Assembly (NCBI RefSeq): GCF_029227915.1
Contig: NC_079881.1
Coordinates: 23,351,501-23,415,500, forward strand
DNA: 64,000 bases
Direction of reading: 5' to 3'
Source: Hydractinia symbiolongicarpus
Lineage: Eukaryota; Cnidaria; Hydrozoa; Anthoathecata; Hydractiniidae
Part shown: positions 11,171-25,101 of the stretch, piece by piece
Layout: each line of letters opens with the position of its first letter
How positions within the stretch are numbered: the first letter of the stretch is position 1
The notes under the pieces: model-generated
Database searches by the model: none
The model's input: only the letters and a program-made list of their open reading frames with translations
What the model was told of the DNA's origin: nothing
Program-made: the position numbers and the translations under genes

Positions 11171-12178
11171 CGCTGTGGTAGCGCTTTATTAAAAGATTAA
11201 GATAAATAAGTCATTTTTAACTGTGGCACCAATCCTAGCCGGTAGTTCGCGCTGAAGAATTAGAGACAGTTTCAAAAACTACATTTCATTTACTTTCTAA
11301 CGGTGTCAATCCGTTTAAGTTACAACGGTTGCGTCACATATTCGTACCAACATGTATTTAGCGATATTTCTCCTCTATTACTAGGTTTCATCGCTTTTAA
11401 CAGTGAAACGATTAACTGTGGGACTTAATTGAACTGATTTTGGACTGTAACCTTATAAATGTGAAATTGAGACAATTGGACTTCAAGAAATAACATTCTT
11501 CTTACTTTGACATGATTGCCGAAACTCAGCGATTACACTGGGCGCTGTGGCAGCGATTCATTTAAAAATTAAGATAAAAAATTCAGTTTTTACTGAGGGA
11601 CCAATCCTAGCCGTTAGCTCGCGCTGAAGAAATAGAGACAGTTTAAAAAACTACATTTCATTTACTTTCTAACGGTGTCAGTCCGTTAAAGTTACAACGG
11701 TTCTGTCACATATTCGTAGCAACATGTATTTAGTGATTTTCTTCCGATATTACTAGGTTGCATCGCTTTTAACAGTGAAACGATTGACTGTGGGACTTAA
11801 TTGAATTAACTTTCGACTGTGACCTGATAAATGTAATAAATGAGACAATTGGTCTCCAAGAAATAACATTCTTCTTAATTTGACATGATTACCGGACTCA
11901 GGCATTACACTGGGCGCTGTAGTAGCGCTTCATATAAAAATTTAGATAAATAAGTCATTTTTACTGTGGGAACAATCCTAGCCGTTAGCGCGCGCAGAAA
12001 ATATAGAGACAGTTTCAAAAACTACATTTCATTCAATTTATAACGGTTTCAATCTGTTTGAGTTAAAACGGTTGCGTCACATATTTGCACCAACATGTAT
12101 TTAGCGATATTTTTCCTCTATTACTAGGTTGCATCGCTTTTAACAGTGAAACGATTGACTGTGGGACTTAATTGAACT
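11140..12178. repeat. 13-mer-spaced repeat (4840 bp), right member
   Basis: Counterpart of about 6300-7338. The match ends near 12178, where GAACTGACTTTGGACTG replaces GAACTTATTTTGGACTG and the sequence jumps to one resembling the monomer at 5586. Confidence 0.8.
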
Positions 12179-14145
12179 GACTTTGGACTGTGACCTGATA
12201 AATGTAATAAATGAGACAATTGGTCTCCAAGAAATAACATTCTTCTTAACTTGACATGATTGTGGGAACTCAGCGATTACACTGGACCCCGTGGTAGCGC
12301 TGCATTTAAAAATTTAGATAAATAAGTCATTTTTACTGTGGGACCAATCCTAGCCGTTAGTTCGCGCTGAAGAAATAGGAACAGTTCCAAAGACTACACT
12401 TCATTGACATTCTAGCAGTATAAATCCGTTTGAGTTACAACGGTTGAGTCACATATTCGTACGAACATGTATTTAGCGATAGTATTCGGATATTACTAGG
12501 TTGCATCGCTTTTAACAGTGAAACGATTGATTCTGGGACTTAATTGAACTGATTTTGGACTTTGACCTTATAAATGTGATAAATGAGGCAGTTTGACTAC
12601 AAGAAATAACATTCTTCTTACTTTGACATGATTGCCGAAACTCAGCGATTACACTGGGCGCTGTGGTAGCGATTCATTTAAAAATTAAGATAAAAAATTC
12701 AGTTTTTACTGAGGGACCAATCCTAGCCGTTAGCTCGCGCTGAAGAAATAGAGACAGTTTAAAAAACTACATTTCATTTACTTTCTAACGGTGTCAGTCC
12801 GTTAAAGTTACAACGGTTCTGTCACATATTCGTACCAACATGTATTTAGTGATTTTCTTCCGATATTACTAGGTTGCATCGCTTTTAACAGTGAAACGAT
12901 TGACTGTGGGACTTAATTGAATTAACTTTCGACTGTGACCTGATAAATGTAATAAATGAAACAATTGGTCTCCAAGAAATAACATTCTTCTTAATTTGAC
13001 ATGATTACCGGACTCAGGCATTACACTGGGCGCTGTAGTAGCGCTGCATATAAAAATTTAGATAAATAAGTCATTTTTACTGTGGGAACAATCCTAGCCG
13101 TTAGCGCGCGCAGAAGATATAGAGACAGTTTCAAAAACTACATTTCATTCAATTTATAACGGTGTCAATCTGTTTGAGTTAAAACGGTTGCGTCACATAT
13201 TCGCACCAACATGTATTTAGCGATATTTTTCCTCTATTACTAGGTTGCATCGCTTTTAACAGTGAAACGATTGACTGTGGGACTTAATTGAACTGATTTT
13301 GGACTGTAACCTTTTAAATGTGAAAGTGAGACAATTGTACTTCAAGAAATAACATTCTTCTTACATTGACATGATTGTCGAAACTCAGCGATTACACTGG
13401 GCGCTGTGGTAGCGATTCATTTAAAAATTAAGATAAAAAATTCAGTTTTTACTGTGGGACCAATCCTAGCAGTTAGCTCGCGCTGAAGAAATAGAGACAG
13501 TTTCAAAAACTACATTTCATTTACTTTCTAACGGTGTCAGTCCGTTTAAGTTACAACGGTTCTGTCACATATTCGTACCAACATGTATTTAGTGATTTTC
13601 TTGCGATATTACTTAGTTGTATCGCTTTTAACAGTGAAACGATTGACTGTGGGACTTAATTGAACTAACTTTGGACTGTGACCTGATAAATGTAATAAAT
13701 GAGACAATTGGTCTCCAAGAAATAACATTCTTTTTACATTGACATGGTTGCCGAAACTCTGCGATTACACTGGGCACTGTGGTTGCGCTTTATTAAAAAA
13801 TTAAGATAAACAAGTCATTTTTACTGTGGGACCAATCCTAGCCGTTAGCGCGCGCTGAAAATATAGAGACAGTTTCAAAAACTACATTTCATTGACTTTA
13901 TAACGGTGTCAATCTGTTTGAGTTACAACGGTTGCGTCACATATTCGTACCAACATGTATTTAGCGATATTTTTCCTCTATTACTAGGTTGCATCGCTTT
14001 TAACAGTGAAACGATTGACTGTGGGACTTAATTGAACTGATTTTGGACTGTAACCTTTTAAATGTGAAAGTGAGACAATTGGACTTTAAGAAATAACATT
14101 CTTCTTACATTGACATGATTGCCGAAACTCAGCGATTACACTGGG
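11171..14145. repeat. Block III: family A monomers, 8 copies
   Basis: Monomers start at 11171, 11543, 11915, 12287, 12659, 13031, 13402 and 13775. The segment is assembled from pieces of block I. About 11140-12178 copies 6300-7338 (offset 4840). About 12180-12600 copies 5479-5899 (offset 6701). From about 12600 onward it copies 6644 onward (offset 5956-5957). The entry from family B lies in the tail before 11171, near 11130-11140. Confidence 0.82.
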
Positions 14146-15919
14146 CACTGTGGTTGCACTTTATTAAAAAATTAAGATAAACAAGTCATTTTTTACTGTG
14201 GGACCAATCCTAGACGTTAGCTCGCGCTGAAGAAATAGAGACAGTATCAAAATCTACATTTCATTTACTTTCTAACGGTGTCAATCCGTTTGAGTTACAA
14301 CGGTTGCGTCACATGTTCGTACCAACATGTATTTAGTGATTTTCTTCCGATATTACTAAGATGTATTGCTTTTAACAGTGAATTGATTGACTGTGGGAAT
14401 TAATAGAACTGATTCTCACTGTGACCTTATAAATGTTACAAGTGAGACAATTGGTCTCCAGGGAATAACATTCTTCTTAATTTGACATGATTGCTGGATT
14501 ACAGGGATTACATTAGCCTCGATGGTAGCGCTTTATTTAAAAATTTAGATAAATAAGTCTTTCCTTACTGTGGGACCAATCCTGGCCGTTTGCACGCGCT
14601 GAATAAATAGGAACAGTTACACAGACTACATTCCATTGACCTTCTAACGCTGTCAATCCGCTTCAGTAACAACGGTTGCGTCACATATTCGTACCAACAT
14701 GTATTTAGCGATACGTTTCTCATATTCCTAGGTTGCATCGCTTTTAGCAGTGAAACGATTGACTCTGGGACTTAATTGAACTGATTTTGGACTGTAACCT
14801 TATAAGTGTTACAAGTGAGACAATTGGTCTCCAAGGAATAACATTCTTCTTAATTTGACATGATTGCTGGGATTCAGCGATTACATTAGACTCTGTGGTA
14901 GCGCTTTATTTAAAAATTTAGATAAACAGGAATTTTCTTACTGTGGGACCAATCCTGGCCGTTAGCACGCGCTGAATGAATAGGATCAGTTCCAAGGACT
15001 ATATTTCATTGACTTTCTAGCGGCATAAATTCGTTTGAATTACAACGGTTGCGTCACTTATTCGTACCAACATGTACTTAGCGATAGTATTCGGATAATA
15101 CTAGGTTGCATCGCTTTTAACAGTGAAACGATTGACCGTGGGACTTAATTGAACTAATTCTGGACTATGACCTTATAAATGTGATAAATGAGCCAATTTG
15201 ACTCCAAGGAATAACATTGTTCTTAATTCAACATGATTTCTGGAATTCAGCGAGTACACTAGGCCATGTGGTAGCGCTTTATTTAAAAATTTAGATAAAT
15301 AAATCATTTTTTACTGTGAGACCAATCCTAGCCGTTAGTTCGCGCTAAAGAAATACAGACAGTTTTAAAAACTACATTTCATTGACTTTCTAACGGTGTC
15401 AGTCCGTTTAAGTTACAACGGTTGAGTCACATATTCGTACCAACATGTATTTAGCGATACGTTTCTCATATTAATAGGTTGCATCAATTTTAACAGTGAA
15501 ACGATTGACTCTGGGAGTTAATTGAACTGATTTTGAACTGTGACCTTATTAATGTTACAAGTGAGACAATTGGTCTCCAAGGAATAACAATCTTCTTAAT
15601 TTGACATGATTGCTGGATTTCAGGGATTACATTAGCCTCGATGGCAGCGCTTTATTTAAAAATTTCGATAAATAAGTCTTTCCTTACTGTGGGACCAATC
15701 CTGGCCGTTAGCACGCGCTGAATAAATAGGAACAGTTACAAAGACTACATTCCATTGACCTTCTAACGCTGTCAATCCGCTTCAGTAACAACGGTTGCGT
15801 CACATATTTGTACCAACATGTATTTAGCGATATGTTTCTCATATTACTAGGTTGCATCGCTTTTAGCAGTGAAACGATTGACTCTGGGACTTAATTGAAC
15901 TGATTTTGGACTGTGACCT
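12600..15919. repeat. 16-mer-spaced repeat (5957 bp), right member
   Basis: Counterpart of about 6644-9962. The left junction lies in the tail of the monomer at 12287, where CAGTTTGACTACAAG runs into AAATAACATTCTTCTTAC. The head at 13775 is a hybrid (CACTGTGGTTGCGC head on a body like that at 7818). Confidence 0.78.
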
Positions 15920-16676
15920 TATAAATGTTACAAGTGAGACAATTGGTCTCCAAGGAATAACATTCTTCTTAATTTGACATGATTGCTGGGATTCAGCGAT
16001 TACATTATGCTCTGTGGTAGCGCTTTATTTAAAAATTTAGATAAACAGGAATTTTCTTACTGTGGGACAAATCCTGGCCGTTAGTACGCGCTGAATAAAT
16101 AGGATCAGTTCCAAAGACTACATTTCATTGACTTTCTAGCGACATAAATCCGTTTGAATTACAACGGTTGCGTCACATATTCGTACCAACATGTACTTAG
16201 CGATAGTATTCGGATATTACTAGGTTGCATCGCTTTTAACAGTGAAACGATTGACCGTGGGACTTAATTGAAGTAATTCTGGACTATGACCTTATAAATG
16301 TGATAAATGAGCCAATTTGACTCCAAGGAATAACATTGTTCTTAGTTCAATATGATTTTTGGAATTCAGCGAGTACACTAGGCCATGTTATAGCGCTTTA
16401 TTTAAAAATTTAGATAAATAAATCATTTTTTACTGTGGGACCAATCCTAGCCCTTAGCTCGCGCTGAAGAAATAGAGACAGTTTCAAAAACTGCATTTCA
16501 TTGACTTTCTAACGGTGTCAATCCGTTTGAGTTACAGCGGTTGCGTTACATATTCGTATCAACATGTATTTTGTGATTTTCTTCCGATATTACTAACTTG
16601 TTTTGCTTTTAACTATGAAACGATTGACTGTGGGAATTAATTGAACTGATTTTGGACTGTGACCTTATAAATGTAA
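13820..16676. repeat. 19-mer-spaced repeat (7073 bp), left member
   Basis: Monomers at 14146, 14518, 14891, 15264, 15637, 16010 and 16383 recur at 21219, 21591, 21964, 22337, 22710, 23083 and 23456, each exactly 7073 bp on. The head of the monomer at 13775 does not match, which sets the left limit. The right limit is near GACCTTATAAATGTAATAA. Confidence 0.82.
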
Positions 16677-18244
16677 TAAATGAGACAATTGGTCTCCAAG
16701 AAATAACATTCTTCTTAATTTGAAATGATTGCCGGACTCAGGCATTACACTGGGCGCTGTAGTAGCGCTTCATTTAAAAATTTAGATAAATAAGTCATTT
16801 TTACTGTGGGACCAATCCTAGCCGTTAGCGCGCGCTGAAAATATGGAGACAGTTCCAAGGACTATATTTCATTGACTTTATAACGGTGTCAATCTGTTTG
16901 AGTTACAACGGTTGCGTCACATATTCGTACCAACATGTATTTAGCGATAGTATTCGGATAATACTAGGTTGCATCGCTTTTAACAGTGAAACGATTGACC
17001 GTGGGACTTAATTGAACTAATTCTGGACTATGACCTTATAAATGTGATAAATGAGCCAATTTGACTCCAAGGAATAACATTGTTCTTAATTCAACATGAT
17101 TTCTGGAATTCAGCGAGTACACTAGGCCATGTGGTAGCGCTTTATTTAAAAATTTAGATAAATAAATCATTTTTTACTGTGAGACCAATCCTAGCCGTTA
17201 GTTCGCGCTAAAGAAATACAGACAGTTTTAAAAACTACATTTCATTGACTTTCTAACGGTGTCAGTCCGTTTAAGTTACAACGGTTGAGTCACATATTCG
17301 TACCAACATGTATTTAGCGATACGTTTCTCATATTAATAGGTTGCATCAATTTTAACAGTGAAACGATTGACTCTGGGAATTAATAGAACTGATTCTGAC
17401 TGTGACCTTATAAATGTTACAAGTCAGACAATTGGTCTTCAGGGAATAACATTCTTCTTAATTTGACATGATTGCTGGATTTCAGGGATTACATTAGCCT
17501 CGATGGTAGCGCTTTATTTAAAAATTTAGATAAATAAGTCTTTCCTTACTGTGGGACCAATCCTGGCCGTTTGCACGCGCTGAATAAATAGGAACAGTTA
17601 CACAGACTACATTCCATTGACCTTCTAACGCTGTCAATCCGCTTCAGTAACAACGGTTGCGTCACATATTCGTACCAACATGTATTTAGCGATACGTTTC
17701 TCATATTACTAGGTTGCATCGCTTTTAGCAGTGAAACGATTGACTCTGGGACTTAATTGAACTGATTTTGGACTGTGACCTTATAAATGTTACAAGTGAG
17801 ACAATTAGTCTCCAAGGAATAACATTCTTCTTAATTTGACATGATTGCTGGGATTCAGCGATTACATTAGACTCTGTGGTAGCGCTTTATTTAAAAATTT
17901 AGATAAACAGGAATTTTCTTACTGTGGGACCAATCCTGGCCGTTAGCACGCGCTGAATGAATAGGATCAGTTCCAAGGACTATATTTCATTGACTTTCTA
18001 GCGGCATAATTTCGTTTGAATTACAACGGTTGCGTCACATATTCGTACCAACATGTACTTAGCGATAGTATTCGGATAATACTAGGTTGCATCGCTTTTA
18101 ACAGTGAAACGATTGACCGTGGGACTTAATTGAACTAATTCTGGACTATGACCTTATAAATGTGATAAATGAGCCAATTTGACTCCAAGGAATAACATTG
18201 TTCTTAATTCAACATGATTTCTGGAATTCAGCGAGTACACTAGG
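14146..18244. repeat. Block IV: family B monomers with an A-like insert, 11 copies
   Basis: Monomers start at 14146, 14518, 14891, 15264, 15637, 16010, 16383, 16755, 17127, 17499 and 17872. The monomer at 16383 has the CCATGTTATAGCGC head and an unusual body (CTAACTTGTTTTGC, AACTATGAAACG). The monomer at 16755 is an A/B mosaic: an A head and GCGCGCGCTG segment, then the B string AGTTCCAAGGACTATATTTC, then the A string TTTATAACGG, then the B post-core segment. Confidence 0.82.
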
Positions 18245-19730
18245 CCATGTGGTAGCGCTTTATTTAAAAATTTAGATAAATAAATCATTTTTTACTGTGA
18301 GACCAATCCTAGCCGTTAGCGCGCGCAGAAAATATAGAGACAGTTTCAAAAACTACATTTCATTCAATTTATAAGGGTGTCAATCTGTTTGAGTTAAAAC
18401 GGTTGCGTCACATATTCGCACCAACATGTATTTAGCGATATTTTTCCTCTATTACTAGGTTGCATCGCTTTTAACAGTGAAACGATTGACTGTGGGACTT
18501 AATTGAACTGATTTTGGACTGTAACCTTTTAAATGTGAAAGTGAGACAATTGTACTTCAAGAAATAACATTCTTCTTACATTGACATGATTGTCGAAACT
18601 CAGCGATTACACTGGGCGCTGTGGTAGCGATTCATTTAAAAATTAAGATAAAAAATTCAGTTTTTACTGTGGGACCAATCCTAGCAGTTAGCTCGCGCTG
18701 AAGAAATAGAGACAGTTTCAAAAACTACATTTCATTTACTTTCTAACGGTGTCAGTCCGTTTAAGTTACAACGGTTCTGTCACATATTCGTACCAACATG
18801 TATTTAGTGATTTTCTTGCGATATTACTTAGTTGTATCGCTTTTAACAGTGAAACGATTGACTGTGGGACTTAATTGAACTAACTTTGGACTGTGACCTG
18901 ATAAATGTAATAAATGAGACAATTGGTCTCCAAGAAATAACATTCTTCTTAATTTGAAATGATTGCCGGACTCAGGCATTACACTGGGCGCTGTAGTAGC
19001 GCTTCATTTAAAAATTTAGATAAATAAGTCATTTTTACTGTGGGACCAATCCTAGCCGTTAGCGCGCGCTGAAAATATAGAGACAGTTTCAAAAACTACA
19101 TTTCATTGACTTTATAACGGTGTCAATCTGTTTGAGTTACAACGGTTGCGTCACATATTCGTACCAACATGTATTTAGCGATATTTTTCCTCTATTACTA
19201 GGTTGCATCGCTTTTAACAGTGAAACGATTGACTGTGGGACTTAATTGAACTGATTTTGGACTGTAACCTTTTAAATGTGAAAGTGAGACAATTGGACTT
19301 TAAGAAATAACATTTTTCTTACATTGACATGGTTGCCGAAACTCAGCGATTACACTGGGCACTGTGGTTGCGCTTTATTAAAAAATTAAGATAAACAAGT
19401 CATTTTTACTGTGGGACCAATCCTAGCCGTTAGCGCGCGCTGAAAATATAGAGACAGTTTCAAAAACTACATTTCATTGACTTTATAACGGTGTCAATCT
19501 GTTTGAGTTACAACGGTTGCGTCACATATTCGTACCAACATGTATTTAGCGATATTTTTCCTCTGTTACTAGGTTGCATCGCTTTTAACAGTGAAACGAT
19601 TGACTGTGGGACTTAATTGAACTGATTTTGGACTGTAACCTTTTAAATGTGAAAGTGAGACAATTGGACTTTAAGAAATAACATTCTTCTTACATTTACA
19701 TGATTGCCGAAACTCAGCGATTACACTGGG
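18245..19730. repeat. Block V: family A monomers, 4 copies
   Basis: Monomers start at 18245, 18617, 18989 and 19360. The first is a hybrid: a family B head (CCATGTGGTAGCGC, GTGAGACCAATCC) switches near 18318-18325 to the GCGCGCAGAAAATATAG body seen at 7075 and 13031. The next three follow 7446, 7818 and 13775. Units at 18989 and 19360 share GCGCGCTGAAAATATAG and look like a local single-monomer duplication (371 bp). Confidence 0.8.
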
Positions 19731-22700
19731 CACTGTGGTTGCGCTTTATTAAAAAATTAAGATAAACAAGTCATTTTTTACTGTGGGACCAATCCTAGAC
19801 GTTAGCTCGCGCTGAAGAAATAGAGACAGTATCAAAATCTACATTTCATTTACTTTCTAACGGTGTCAATCCGTTTGAGTTACAACGGTTGCGTCACATG
19901 TTCGTACCAACATGTATTTAGCGATACGTTTCTCATATTAATAGGTTGCATCGATTTTAACAGTGAATTGATTGACTGTGGGAATTAATAGAACTGATTC
20001 TGACTGTGACCTTATAAATGTTACAAGTGAGACAATTGGTCTCCAGGGAATAACATTCTTCTTAATTTGACATGATTGCTGGATTACAGGGATTACATTA
20101 GCCTCGATGGTAGCGCTTTATTTAAAAATTTAGATAAATAAGTCTTTCCTTACTGTGGGACCAATCCTGGCCGTTTGCACGCGCTGAATAAATAGGAACA
20201 GTTACACAGACTACATTCCATTGACCTTCTAACGCTGTCAATCCGCTTCAGTAACAACGGTTGCGTCACATATTCGTACCAGCATGTATTTAGCGATACG
20301 TTTCTCATATTCCTAGGTTGCATCGCTTTTAGCAGTGAAACGATTGACTCTGGGACTTAATTGAACTGATTTTGGACTGTGACCTTATAAATGTTACAAG
20401 TGAGACAATTGGTCTCCAAGGAATAACATTCTTCTTAATTTGACATGATTGCTGGGATTCAGCGAGTACACTAGGCCATGTTATAGCGCTTTATTTAAAA
20501 ATTTAGATAAATAAATCATTTTTTACTGTGGGACCAATCCTAGCCCTTAGCTCGCGCTGAAGAAATAGAGACAGTTTCAAAAACTGCATTTCATTGACTT
20601 TCTAACGGTGTCAATCCGTTTGAGTTACAGCGGTTGCGTTACATATTCGTATCAACATGTATTTTGTGATTTTCTTCCGATATTACTAACTTGTTTTGCT
20701 TTTAACTATGAAACGATTGACTGTGGGAATTAATTGAACTGATTTTGGACTGTGACCTTATAAATGTAATAAATGAGACAATTGTTCTCCAAGAAATAAC
20801 ATTCTTCTTAATTTGAAATGATTGCCGGACTCAGGCATTACACTGGGCGCTGTAGTAGCGCTTCATTTAAAAATTTAGATAAATAAGTCATTTTTACTGT
20901 GGGACCAATCCTAGCCGTTAGCGCGCGCTGAAAATATAGAGACAGTTTCAAAAACTACATTTCATTGACTTTATAACGGTGTCAATCTGTTTGAGTTACA
21001 ACGGTTGCGTCACATATTCGTACCAACATGTATTTAGCGATATTTTTCCTCTATTACTAGGTTGCATCGATTTTAACAGTGAAACGATTGACTGTGGGAC
21101 TTAATTGAACTGATTTTGGACTGTAACCTTTTAAATGTGAAAGTGAGACAATTGGACTTTAAGAAATAACATTCTTCTTACATTGACATGATTGCCGAAA
21201 CTCAGCGATTACACTGGGCACTGTGGTTGCGCTTTATTAAAAAATTAAGATAAACAAGTCATTTTTTACTGTGGGACCAATCCTAGACGTTAGCTCGCGC
21301 TGAAGAAATAGAGACAGTTTCAAAATCTACATTTCATTTACTTTCTAACGGTGTCAATCCGTTTGAGTTACAACGGTTGCGTCACATGTTCGTACCAACA
21401 TGTATTTAGTGATTTTCTTCCGATATTACTAAGATGTATTGCTTTTAACAGTGAATTGATTGACTGTGGGAATTAATAGAACTGATTCTGACTGTGACCT
21501 TATAAATGTTACAAGTGAGACAATTAGTCTTCAGGGAATAACATTCTTCTTAATTTGACATGATTGCTGGATTTCAGGGATTACATTAGCCTCGATGGTA
21601 GCGCTTTATTTAAAAATTTAGATAAATAAGTCTTTCCTTACTGTGGGACCAATCCTGGCCGTTTGCACGCGCTGAATAAATAGGAACAGTTACACAGACT
21701 ACATTCCATTGACCTTCTAACGCTGTCAATCCGCTTCAGTAACAACGGTTGCGTCACATATTCGTACCAACATGTATTTAGCGATACGTTTCTCATATTA
21801 CTAGGTTGCATCGCTTTTAGCAGTGAAACGATTGACTCTGGGACTTAATTGAACTGATTTTGGACTGTGACCTTATAAATGTTACAAGTGAGACAATTAG
21901 TCTCCAAGGAATAACATTCTTCTTAATTTGACATGATTGCTGGGATTCAGTGATTACATTAGACTCTGTGGTAGCGCTTTATTTAAAAATTTAGATAAAC
22001 AGGAATTTTCTTACTGTGGGACCAATCCTGGCCGTTAGCACGCGCTGAATGAATAGGATCAGTTCCAAGGACTATATTTCATTGACTTTCTAGCGGCATA
22101 AATTCGTTTGAATTACAACGGTTGCGTCACATATTCGTACCAACATGTACTTAGCGATAGTATTCGGATAATACTAGGTTGCATCGCTTTTAACAGTGAA
22201 ACGATTGACCGTGGGACTTAATTGAACTAATTCTGGACTATGACCTTATAAATGTGATAAATGAGCCAATTTGACTCCAAGGAATAACATTGTTCTTAAT
22301 TCAACATGATTTCTGGAATTCAGCGAGTACACTAGGCCATGTGGTAGCGCTTTATTTAAAAATTTAGATAAATAAATCATTTTTTACTGTGAGACCAATC
22401 CTAGCCGTTAGTTCGCGCTAAAGAAATACAGACAGTTTTAAAAACTACATTTCATTGACTTTCTAACGGTGTCAGTCCGTTTAAGTTACAACGGTTGAGT
22501 CACATATTCGTACCAACATGTATTTAGCGATACGTTTCACATATTATTAGGTTGCATCGATTTTAACAGTGAAACGATTGACTCTGGGACTTAATTGAAC
22601 TGATTTTGAACTGTGACCTTATTAATGTTACAAGTGAGACAATTGGTCTCCAAGGAATAACAATCTTCTTAATTTGACATGATTGCTGGATTTCAGGGAT

Positions 22701-23828
22701 TACATTAGCCTCGATGGCAGCGCTTTATTTAAAAATTTAGATAAATAAGTCTTTCCTTACTGTGGGACCAATCCTGGCCGTTAGCACGCGCTGAATAAAT
22801 AGGAACAGTTACAAAGACTACATTCCATTGACCTTCTAACGCTGTCAATCCGCTTCAGTGACAACGGTTGCGTCACATATTTGTACCAACATGTATTTAG
22901 CGATACGTTTCTCATATTACTAGGTTGCATCGCTTTTAGCAGTGAAACGATTGACTCTGGGACTTAATTGAACTGATTTTGGACTGTGACCTTATAAATG
23001 TTACAAGTGAGACAATTGGTCTCCAAGGAATAACATTCTTCTTAATTTGACATGATTGCTGGGATTCAGCGATTACATTATGCTCTGTGGTAGCGCTTTA
23101 TTTAAAAATTTAGATAAACAGGAATTTTCTTACTGTGGGACCAATCCTGGCCGTTAGTACGCGCTGAATAAATAGGATCAGTTCCAAAGACTACATTTCA
23201 TTGACTTTCTAGCGGCATAAATCCGTTTGAATTACAACGGTTGCGTCACATATTCGTACCAACATGTACTTAGCGATAGTATTCGGATATTACTAGGTTG
23301 CATCGCTTTTAACAGTGAAACGATTGACCGTGGGACTTAATTGAACTAATTCTGGACTATGACCTTATAAATGTGATAAATGAGCCAATTTGACTCCAAG
23401 GAATAACATTGTTCTTAATTTAATATGATTTCTGGAATTCAGCGAGTACACTAGGCCATGTTATAGCGCTTTATTTAAAAATTTAGATAAATAAATCATT
23501 TTTTACTGTGGGACCAATCCTAGCCCTTAGCTCGCGCTGAAGAAATAGAGACAGTTTCAAAAACTGCATTTCATTGACTTTCTAACGGTGTCAATCCGTT
23601 TGAGTTACAGCGGTTGCGTTACATATTCGTATCAACATGTATTTTGTGATTTTCTTCCGATATTACTAACTTGTTTTGCTTTTAACTATGAAACGATTGA
23701 CTGTGGGAATTAATTGAACTGATTTTGAACTGTGACCTTATAAATGTTATAAGTGAGAAAATTGGACTCCAAGAAATAACATTCTTCTTAACTTGACATG
23801 ATTGTGGGAACTCAGCGATTACACTAGA
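19731..23828. repeat. Block VI: family B monomers, 11 copies
   Basis: Monomers start at 19731, 20103, 20476, 20848, 21219, 21591, 21964, 22337, 22710, 23083 and 23456. The unit at 20476 has the CCATGTTATAGCGC head also seen at 16383 and 23456. The unit at 20848 is A-like. Much of this block is the right member of the 7073-bp repeat. Confidence 0.82.
20893..23749. repeat. 19-mer-spaced repeat (7073 bp), right member
   Basis: Counterpart of about 13820-16676, with the same order of seven family B monomers. At the right end it continues as TTGAACTGTGACC with ATGTTATAAGTG, unlike the left member. Confidence 0.82.
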
Positions 23829-25101
23829 CCCCGTGGTAGCGCTCCATTTAAAAATTTAGATAAATAAGTCATTTTTACTGTGGGACCAATCCTAGCCGTT
23901 AGCGCGCGCTGAAGATATAGAGAAAGTTTCAAAAACCCATTTCATTGACTTTCTAACAGTGTCAATCCGTTTGAGTTACAACGGTTGCGTCACATATTCG
24001 TACCAACATGTATTTAGCGATAGTATTCGGATATTACTAGGTTACATCGCTTTTAACAGTGAAACGTTTGACTGTGGGACTTAATTGAACTGACTTTGGA
24101 CTTTGACCTTATAAATGTGATAAATGAGCCAGCTTGACTACAACAAATAACATTCTTATTAATCTGACATGATTGCTGGAACTCAGCGATTACACTGGGC
24201 GCTGTGGTAGCGTTTTATTTAAAAATTAAGTTAAATAAGTCTTTTTTTACTGTGGCACCAATCCTAGCCGGTAGTTCGCGTTGAAGAAATAGAGACAGTT
24301 TCAAAAACTACATTTTATTGATTTTCTAACTTTGTCAATCCGTTTGAGTTACAACGGTTGCGTCACATATTCGTACCAACGTGTATTTAGTGATTTTCTT
24401 CCGATATTACTAGGTTGCATCGCTTTTAACAGTGAAACGATTGACTCTGCGACTTAATTGAACTGATTTTGGACTGTGACCTTATAAATGTTATAAGTGA
24501 GACAATTGGACTCCGAGAAATAACATTCTTCTTAACTTGACATGATTGTGGGAACTCAGCGATTACCCTAGACCCCGTGGTAGCGTTCCATTTAAAAATT
24601 TAGATAAATAAGTCATTTTTACTGTGGGACCAATCCTAGCCGTTAGTTCGCGCTGGAGAAATAGGAACAGTTCCAAAGACTACATTTCATTGACATTCCA
24701 GCGGTATAAATTCGTTTGAGTTACAACGGTTGCGTCACATATTCGTACCAACATGTATTTAGCGATAGTATTCGGATATCACTAGGTTGCATGGATTTTA
24801 ACAGTAAAACGATTGACTGTGGGACTTAATTGAACTGATTTTGGACTTTGACCTTATAAATGTGATAAATGAGGCAGTTTGACTACAAGAAGTAACATTC
24901 TTCTTCATTTGACATGATTGCTGGAACTCAGCGATTACACTGGGCGCTGTGGTAGCGCTTTATTACAAAATTAAGATAAATAAGTCATTTTTAACTGTGG
25001 CACCAATCCTAGCCGGTAGTTCGCGTTGAAGAAGTAGAGACAGTCTCAAAAACTACATTTCATTTACTTTCTAACGGTGTCAATATGTTTGAGTTACAAC
25101 T

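Noticed and set aside
24706-24722. ATTCGTTTGAGTTACAA as a second CENP-B-like site
   Set aside because: It occurs only where CCGTTTGAG has mutated to TCGTTTGAG, and it also lacks CGGG.
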